From positions 1 through 21,246 of the forward strand of contig JAQUEZ010000093.1 of NCBI GenBank assembly GCA_028684915.1: a stretch of DNA of 21,246 nt. Reading direction: 5' to 3'. How positions within the stretch are numbered: the stretch's first letter is position 1; the number at the start of each line of letters is the position of its first letter. Shown here piece by piece: positions 16,490-21,246 of this stretch. This stretch comes from Desulfobulbus sp. Its GTDB lineage: Bacteria > Desulfobacterota > Desulfobulbia > Desulfobulbales > Desulfobulbaceae. The position numbers were made by a program, and so were the translations under genes. The notes below the pieces were generated by a model. The model did no database searches. It saw only the letters and a list, made by a program, of their open reading frames with translations, and had not been told where the DNA came from.

Positions 16490-16802
16490 CTGTTAATTAT
16501 TAAAGCAACTATTCACCTTGAAATGCGAATAAATTTTAAAGTAAGGGTCGCGGAAAAAAATAATTATCCAATTCTGCTTGTCTTTCGGTTCGGCGCATTA
16601 TTCGAATACTTTTTTCTTTCCCCGACCCTAACACGCGGTACCGATACTTTGGCACCCATACAATGTGATATTGAAAGCACCATAGCACATGCAATAGCTT
16701 CCAAAACCTGCTCATCTTTTACTCCTTTGCTCTTGAATTGTGGGGACAAAAAGGCCTTGTGTAACAGGAGGGCAACTCACAGGCAAAGCCAGCGAACGCT
16801 GC

Positions 16803-16827
16803 CCCCGCCCAAAGGACGGGGTTTTAC
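16803..16827 (+). terminator. Hairpin with short T-run (terminator or element end)
   Basis: CCCCG-C-CC-AAA-GG-A-CGGGG folds into a stem with one internal mismatch and a triloop, followed by TTTTAC. It could be an intrinsic terminator on the + strand, although no gene is seen upstream of it. It could also be the partner of the hairpin at 16466. Confidence 0.35.
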
Positions 16828-17173
16828 AGGACTGAATAAAAACATGTAAAATCAGGATATTGCAGCATTGACGTTTTCATACTTCGACAGGCGGCTAGCC
16901 ATAACACTCTAAGAGTTGGTTAAGTAAAAACACAGGTATACAAGGCGTAGTATTTTTTCCTGCGCCATATTGTTTGGTTTTGAAAAAAAAATATCGTTAG
17001 CGCGTATTTTATGCCTCGTTGCGCCTCTGTTGTGAAACGAGATTTTCTGTATTTCAGGGGTTCTATGAGTTCATTATCTACAGTGGCTTGGGTGGTGAGG
17101 AGTTCCTTGTGTCTTGTTTTATTCAAAAATGTATCATTATAAGGTTTGGTATTTCAAAAATGCAACGATTTTA

Positions 17174-17203
17174 TTGAAATTGTAATTAGTAAAAATGTAA
17201 TAA
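17174..17203 (+). promoter_or_regulatory. Candidate promoter for the ethanolamine genes
   Basis: TTGAAA (17174-17179) and TAATAA (17198-17203) are 18 bases apart in the most AT-rich part of the spacer. Start of transcription would be near 17210, giving a ~160-base leader before the permease. In AT-rich DNA such matches arise easily by chance. Confidence 0.35.
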
Positions 17204-17261
17204 TAACAACATGTTGCTTGAAAAAACATAAGGTGGATCAGTTGTTGCTGTAAGCCTGCAT

Positions 17262-17330
17262 GCTTGGAGACGCCAGTGTCTCCAGGCCTGAGGGAGTAAA
17301 CCCGTCCCCGGTCGATATCGTGATTCGGGG
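17262..17330 (+). promoter_or_regulatory. Tandem hairpins in the permease leader
   Basis: Hairpin 1 has arms GCTTGGAGAC (17262-17271) and GTCTCCAGGC (17278-17287), 10 bp with one G-T pair, and a six-base loop GCCAGT. Hairpin 2 has arms CCCCG (17306-17310) and CGGGG (17326-17330). They lie 40-108 bases before the permease start. EutV-type ANTAR regulators bind paired hexaloop hairpins, but the A1/G4 loop rule is not met on this strand and no T-run follows. A regulatory role is therefore speculative. Confidence 0.35.
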
Positions 17331-17369
17331 CGATGATCCATTTTGGTTCCACAAAAAAGAGGGAGTGGT

Positions 17370-18755
17370 ATGAGCAGCAACACAACGACAGTGCAATTGG
17401 AAAGGAAATTAGGCCCCTGGATGCTCTGGGGACTTGGGGTGGGTTATGTTATCTCCGGTATGTATTTCGGCTGGAACTTAGGCCTGGAGCAGGGTGGGAC
17501 TCTGGGGCTGGCGGTGGCTACGGGATTCATCATCGTCATGTATCTCACCTTCACCTTCAGCTACACCGAGCTGGCCTGCGCCATTCCCAAGGCCGGCGGC
17601 GTTTTTGACTATGCCACCAAGGGATTGGGCAAGGATCTGGGATTCATCGCCGGTATGGCCCAGGTGATTGAATTTGTTTTTGCACCTCCGGCAATTGCCG
17701 CAGCCATCGGTGCCTACTTCCATCTCTTCATGCCCGATGTCCCGGTCATGGCCATTGCTGTTGGCGCTTACATTATTTTCACCGCTTTGAACATTTACGG
17801 CGTCCAGGCCGCTGCCCGATTTGAGCTGTTCGTCACCGTACTTGCCGTGGCCGAATTGCTGATTTTTGCCGGTGTGACCGCGCCGCATTTTTCCTGGGAA
17901 AATCTGACCGTGAACACCCTGCCCAACGGCTGGGGCGGCGCTTTTGCCGCGATCCCCTTTGCCATCTGGTTTTTTCTCGCCATTGAAGGTGTGGCCAACG
18001 TGGCCGAGGAGACCGTCAATCCACAGCGCAATATCCTAATCGGTTTTGGTGCTGCCATTCTTACCCTGGTGGCGCTCGCAATTATCACCTTTGCCACCTC
18101 GGTCGGCGTAGGTGGCTGGGAATCCATTGTCTACCCGTCAGCAGGTGCCGCCGCTTCCGATTCTCCCTTGCCCCTGGCTCTGGCCCATGTAGTCGGTAAC
18201 AACCATCTTCTTTATCACATGTTGATCTTCATCGGTCTCTTTGGCCTGGTTGCCTCCTTTCACGGTATCATTCTTGCCGCGGGCCGCGCCGTGCTTGAGC
18301 TTGGCCGGGTAGGCTATATGCATCCTTCCCTGGGTAAGGTTAGCCCTCGGTTCAAGACCCCGCAGAATGCGCTGCTGTTTAACCTGGTGATTGGTATTGT
18401 CGCCCTGATGACCGGTAAAACCGGTGAGATCATCACCATTGCCGTGTTTGGTGCCCTGGTGCTGTATGTGATTTCTCTGATTACCATCTTTGCTCTGCGC
18501 AAGAATCATCCTAAAATGGAGCGTCCGTTCAAGGTGCCGTTTTATCCGGTAGCACCGGCGATCGGTCTGGTGATTGCGGTGGTGGCCCTGATTGCAGTGA
18601 CCTACTACAATCAGACGCTGGCGTTGATCTTTGCCAGTATTATGGCTGTTGCCTATGTCTACTTTAAGCTGTTTGCCAGCAAGGATGCCTTAGCCGAACA
18701 GATTATGGTTATGACGACCCAAGTGGAAGTCAAACCGGTCCGTATCGACGAATAA
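17370..18755 (+). CDS. eat: Ethanolamine permease (APC superfamily)
   Basis: 461 residues, matching the usual length of Eat-type ethanolamine permeases. About twelve membrane helices are expected. The N-terminal stretch GYVISGMYFGWNLGLEQGGT, followed by FSYTELACAIPKAGGVFDYA, is characteristic of the family, as are FFLAIEGVANVAEETVNPQR (about 199-218) and SFHGIILAAGRAVLELGRVG. It brings ethanolamine across the inner membrane for the lyase encoded next. The ATG at 17370 is preferred over an in-frame TTG at 17343 because GAGGGAG lies just upstream and the product then begins MSSNTTTVQLERKLG as expected. A 155-base gap separates it from eutB. No clear terminator is seen in the gap, so co-transcription is likely. 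Confidence 0.93.
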   Translation: MSSNTTTVQLERKLGPWMLWGLGVGYVISGMYFGWNLGLEQGGTLGLAVATGFIIVMYLTFTFSYTELACAIPKAGGVFDYATKGLGKDLGFIAGMAQVIEFVFAPPAIAAAIGAYFHLFMPDVPVMAIAVGAYIIFTALNIYGVQAAARFELFVTVLAVAELLIFAGVTAPHFSWENLTVNTLPNGWGGAFAAIPFAIWFFLAIEGVANVAEETVNPQRNILIGFGAAILTLVALAIITFATSVGVGGWESIVYPSAGAAASDSPLPLALAHVVGNNHLLYHMLIFIGLFGLVASFHGIILAAGRAVLELGRVGYMHPSLGKVSPRFKTPQNALLFNLVIGIVALMTGKTGEIITIAVFGALVLYVISLITIFALRKNHPKMERPFKVPFYPVAPAIGLVIAVVALIAVTYYNQTLALIFASIMAVAYVYFKLFASKDALAEQIMVMTTQVEVKPVRIDE

Positions 18756-18857
18756 TCAACAAAGCTGGACTCTGTTCAACCTTAAAATGCAACTATGAAA
18801 ATCGGCTTTGCGGCGAAGATTTTGCCGGGAGGTAACGGTTTTCAGCGAGTGGAGGGT

Positions 18858-18900
18858 GCCGTGGTCGTTTGCCGTGATCGCGCGGAGAAACGACCACGGC
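18858..18900. repeat. Perfect 13-bp inverted repeat directly upstream of eutB
   Basis: Arms GCCGTGGTCGTTT (18858-18870) and AAACGACCACGGC (18888-18900) are exactly complementary, with a 17-base loop. The 3' arm ends 10 bases before the eutB ATG. The only good Shine-Dalgarno-like GGAG lies in the loop. It could act as a dimeric-regulator operator or as an mRNA hairpin controlling eutB translation. Confidence 0.75.
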
Positions 18901-18910
18901 CCAAGCGTGG

Positions 18911-20296
18911 ATGTATAAACTGACATTGCAACATCGTACCTTTGTTTTTAACAGTCTTCGTGAGCTGATGGCCAAGGCCAGTCCGCACCGTTCCGGCGAC
19001 TGTCTGGCCGGGATCGCCGCCGAAAGTGCCGAAGAACGGGTAGCGGCCCAGATGGTCCTGGCCGAGCTGCCTTTGGCTACCTTTCTTGAAGAGCACCTCA
19101 TCCCCTACGAGGTGGATGAGGTGACTCGTCTTATTATCGACACCCACGATCAAATCGCATTTGCGTTGGTGGCTGATTACACCGTAGGCCAGCTGCGCGA
19201 CTGGCTCCTCACTGAAGAGGCCGACAGCGCTACCCTCACCAACCTGGCTCCTGGCCTCACCCCGGAGATGGTGGCGGCGGTTGCCAAACTGATGCGGATT
19301 CAAGATTTGATCCTGGTGGGCTCCAAATGTCGGGTAGTGAGCCGTTTTCGCAATACGCTTGGCCTTGCCGGCACTTTTGGCGTGCGGTTGCAGCCCAATC
19401 ACCCTACCGATGACCTCAAGGGAATCGCAGCCTCAATTCTGGATGGCCTTTGTTACGGCTGCGGTGATGCGGTGATCGGCATCAATCCGGCCACCGACAG
19501 TGTCGACAATATCCGCAGGTTGCTGGACATGCTCGACATGATCCGCGACCGCTACCAAATACCCACCCAGAGCTGCGTGCTCACCCATGTGACCACCACT
19601 CTGGAGGCAATACGTGCCAGGGCCCCGGTAGACCTCTGTTTCCAGTCCATTGCCGGGACCGAGGCGGCCAATCGCAGTTTCGGCGTCAACCTGTCTTTGC
19701 TCGGCGAAGCCCACATGGCCACGTTAGAGCTTGAGCGCGGCAACCTGGGCAACAACGTGATGTACTTTGAAACCGGGCAGGGCAGTGCCTTATCGGCAAA
19801 CAGCCATTTCGGGGTTGATCAGCAGACTCTGGAGGCACGGGCCTACGCGGTAGCGCGTCGGTTCCAGCCGCTCTTGGTTAACTCGGTGGTCGGTTTTATT
19901 GGCCCGGAATATCTCTATAACGGTAAGGAAATCATCCGTGCCGGTCTGGAGGATCATTTCTGCGGCAAACTGCTCGGTCTGCCCATGGGGGTCGATATCT
20001 GCTATACCAACCACGCCGAGGCCGACCAGGACGACATGGATATACTGCTCACCTTGCTCGGGAACAGCGGTTGCAACTTCATCATGGGCGTGCCGGGAGC
20101 GGATGACATCATGCTCAACTATCAGTCCACCTCCTTTCATGATGCCGCGTATCTGCGCCGTCTGCTGGGGCGGACTCCGGCACCAGAATTCCATCTTTGG
20201 CTGCAAGAGCAAGGGATCGTTGATCCTATCGCGGGTCACCTGCGATCGATTAGTCCTGCCAGTCGTTTACTGGCTCTGCCGGAGGGATGGCTCTAA
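18911..20296 (+). CDS. eutB: Ethanolamine ammonia-lyase large subunit EutB
   Basis: 461 residues, the usual EutB length. With EutC and adenosylcobalamin it converts ethanolamine to acetaldehyde and ammonia by a radical mechanism. Family stretches are present throughout: RSGDCLAGIAAESAEERVAA (~28-47), PGLTPEMVAAVAKLM, DAVIGINPATDSVDNIRRLL, FQSIAGTEAANRSFG, YFETGQGSALSANSHFG, YNGKEIIRAGLEDHFCGKLL and LPMGVDICYTNHAEADQDDM. The barrel looks intact from end to end. The ATG at 18911 gives the expected N-terminus (MYKLTLQHRTFVFNSLREL), but no normal ribosome site lies before it; a 13-bp hairpin occupies that region. Microcompartment genes are not in view, so whether the reaction is compartmentalised cannot be told. 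Confidence 0.96.
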   Translation: MYKLTLQHRTFVFNSLRELMAKASPHRSGDCLAGIAAESAEERVAAQMVLAELPLATFLEEHLIPYEVDEVTRLIIDTHDQIAFALVADYTVGQLRDWLLTEEADSATLTNLAPGLTPEMVAAVAKLMRIQDLILVGSKCRVVSRFRNTLGLAGTFGVRLQPNHPTDDLKGIAASILDGLCYGCGDAVIGINPATDSVDNIRRLLDMLDMIRDRYQIPTQSCVLTHVTTTLEAIRARAPVDLCFQSIAGTEAANRSFGVNLSLLGEAHMATLELERGNLGNNVMYFETGQGSALSANSHFGVDQQTLEARAYAVARRFQPLLVNSVVGFIGPEYLYNGKEIIRAGLEDHFCGKLLGLPMGVDICYTNHAEADQDDMDILLTLLGNSGCNFIMGVPGADDIMLNYQSTSFHDAAYLRRLLGRTPAPEFHLWLQEQGIVDPIAGHLRSISPASRLLALPEGWL

Positions 20297-20298
20297 AA

Positions 20299-21117
20299 AT
20301 GGAACATTTTCTTCAGGCAATGCGAAAAAATGGCAATTCAGCAGTGGTTGAGGATCCTTGGGAAGAACTACGCCGTTTTACCGATGCCCGTATTGCTTTG
20401 GGGCGATGCGGTGCCAGCTTGCCCTTGGTCTCGGTGTTGAACCTCCGCATGGCCCACGCCCAGGCCCGAGATTCGGTGCATCTGCCCCTGGATATGGATC
20501 AATTGGTTCAGGAACTGGCAGCTCTTAATCTGTCGACCTTGGCTTTGCAGAGTGCGGCACCTGATCGATCCACCTATCTCACCCGCCCCGATCTCGGTCG
20601 TCGGCTTAATGAGGGCTCGAGGGCGCTGTTGCGTGAAAAGCAGGTTGATGCAAGGTGTGATTTACTCCTGGTCGTTGGAGATGGACTTTCCTCGCGGGCG
20701 ATTGCGGAAAATGTGGTGCCTTTCATTCGTCGTTTTCAGGAACTCTGCTCCCGATTCAGCGAACTGCAACTCGGCCCTATCTGCCTGGTGCGCAACTGCC
20801 GCGTGGCCACCGGCGATGAGCTCGGCGAGTTGTTGGGCGCAAAGATGGTGGCCATGCTCATTGGTGAGCGACCCGGACTCAGCTCACCCAACTCCATGGG
20901 AATCTATCTCACCTATGAACCCAAGGTGGGAATTTCAGATGAGGCGCGCAACTGTATCTCCAACGTACGTGCGGGCGGGCTCCCCATCGAGGAGGGGGTG
21001 CGCAAACTCGCCTATCTGATCGAGGAAGCTTTGCGCTTAAAAATTACAGGCGTCCAGCTCAAGGACCGGATGCAGGCCGATTACCTGCCGTTTCGACTAA
21101 ACCAACAGTTACGTTAA
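20299..21117 (+). CDS. eutC: Ethanolamine ammonia-lyase small subunit EutC
   Basis: 272 residues from ATG 20299, a normal length for EutC. It is the cobalamin-binding partner of EutB. Recognisable stretches are DARIALGRCGASLPL (with the following VSVLNLRMAHAQARDSVH), CDLLLVVGDGLSSRAI, ERPGLSSPNSMGIYLTYEP and NCISNVRAGGLPIEEGVRKL. The ATG at 20299 lies two bases after the eutB stop. An in-frame ATG at 20287 overlaps eutB but sits only one base from the GGAGG at 20281-20285, which is too close. From 20299 the same GGAGG is 13 bases away, so translation probably relies on coupling to eutB. The protein appears complete. Confidence 0.95.
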   Translation: MEHFLQAMRKNGNSAVVEDPWEELRRFTDARIALGRCGASLPLVSVLNLRMAHAQARDSVHLPLDMDQLVQELAALNLSTLALQSAAPDRSTYLTRPDLGRRLNEGSRALLREKQVDARCDLLLVVGDGLSSRAIAENVVPFIRRFQELCSRFSELQLGPICLVRNCRVATGDELGELLGAKMVAMLIGERPGLSSPNSMGIYLTYEPKVGISDEARNCISNVRAGGLPIEEGVRKLAYLIEEALRLKITGVQLKDRMQADYLPFRLNQQLR

Positions 21118-21246
21118 GCAGCAGTTGATAAGCCGTCGGTAAGGGGAAAAGCATTTGCCGGCGGGAGGGGGTATTTTTCATGGTGCTGTTTAATTTTAAC
21201 TATTACTATCTCCATGAAACCAGCAAGAGGGGGAGGAAAGTACGGG
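21118..21246 (+). other. Spacer after eutC, possible start region of another gene
   Basis: No terminator is evident. TTTCATGG (21176-21183) and CCATGAAA (21212-21219) form an 8-base inverted repeat with a 28-base AT-rich loop. A strong GGGGGAGG (~21229-21236) near the window end looks like the ribosome site of a following + strand gene, which would begin just outside the window. Confidence 0.35.

Larger units (their letters stand above)
16377..17369. other. AT-rich spacer without a credible gene
   Basis: This ~1-kb stretch separates the leftward kinase cluster from the rightward ethanolamine genes. Its base composition is more AT-rich than its flanks, especially 16490-17240. Short frames exist (for example + 16481-16849 and - 16920-17126), but none has a ribosome site, family motif or coding look. 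It holds two strong hairpins each followed by TTTAC or TTTTAC, a candidate promoter near 17174-17203, and tandem hairpins in the ethanolamine leader. Confidence 0.6.

Noticed and set aside
16630..16675. Sigma-54 promoter (GGCAC near 16651)
   Set aside because: The -12 GC element is missing at the required spacing.
16481..16849. + strand frame of 122 codons in the spacer
   Set aside because: It starts inside a hairpin, has no ribosome site, and ends in a translated hairpin; residues show no family pattern.
16920..17126. - strand frame of 68 codons
   Set aside because: AT-rich, no ribosome site, no recognisable motif; probably chance in the spacer.
17265..17284. ANTAR (EutV) binding hairpin
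   Set aside because: The hexaloop is GCCAGT on the sense strand; A at position 1 and G at position 4 are found only on the opposite strand, and there is no following terminator.
1..21246. CRISPR array, tRNA or rRNA genes
   Set aside because: No regularly spaced direct repeats and no cloverleaf or rRNA-like stretches were seen on either strand by eye.

Overview
The window looks like a GC-rich, Gram-negative, probably anaerobic bacterium. The TonB receptor and lipoprotein binding protein imply an outer membrane. Kinase architecture, the cobalamin-transport gene set and the repeat style suggest Desulfobacterota (a Desulfobulbales-type genome), but this is a guess from gene style, not a taxonomic assignment. 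The first ~112 bases do not fit: they are AT-rich, hold the end of an unrelated + strand reading frame, and abut a TonB receptor broken in mid-protein.

Region 1 (~115-10083, - strand) is a single cobalamin-riboswitch operon. A TTGACT-N17-TTTATC promoter (10055-10083) leads into a recognisable cobalamin riboswitch (~9888-10042) and an intrinsic terminator (9780-9819). Seven overlapping or abutting genes follow: a CcsA-like protein, a ResB-like protein, a lipoprotein substrate-binding protein, a FecCD/BtuC-type permease, an ABC ATPase with an extra C-terminal domain, a CobN-type chelatase large subunit, and the N-terminal part of a TonB-dependent receptor. The transport genes make a plausible corrinoid or cobalt uptake route from outer membrane to cytoplasm. 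The CcsA/ResB pair and the CobN without visible CobS/CobT are the unexplained members.

Region 2 (~10280-16376, - strand) is a signalling island. It has one hybrid histidine kinase (PAS-HisKA-HATPase-REC-tail) and two paralogous REC-kinases. Two decayed relics of hybrid-kinase C-termini sit directly upstream of the two REC-kinases. The pattern implies repeated duplication of a [hybrid kinase]-[REC-kinase] module followed by decay. A REP-like inverted repeat forms the 3' end of one kinase. No protein in the cluster has a DNA-binding output domain.

Region 3 (16377-17369) is an AT-rich spacer of about 1 kb with hairpins and a possible promoter but no credible gene. Region 4 (17370-21117, + strand) is ethanolamine catabolism: an APC-family ethanolamine permease, then EutB and EutC, the adenosylcobalamin-dependent ammonia-lyase. 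A perfect 13-bp inverted repeat lies directly before eutB. Region 4 consumes the cofactor that region 1 appears to acquire, so the locus links a B12-dependent enzyme to B12-repressed uptake. Whether the kinases between them sense ethanolamine or anything related is not shown by the sequence.
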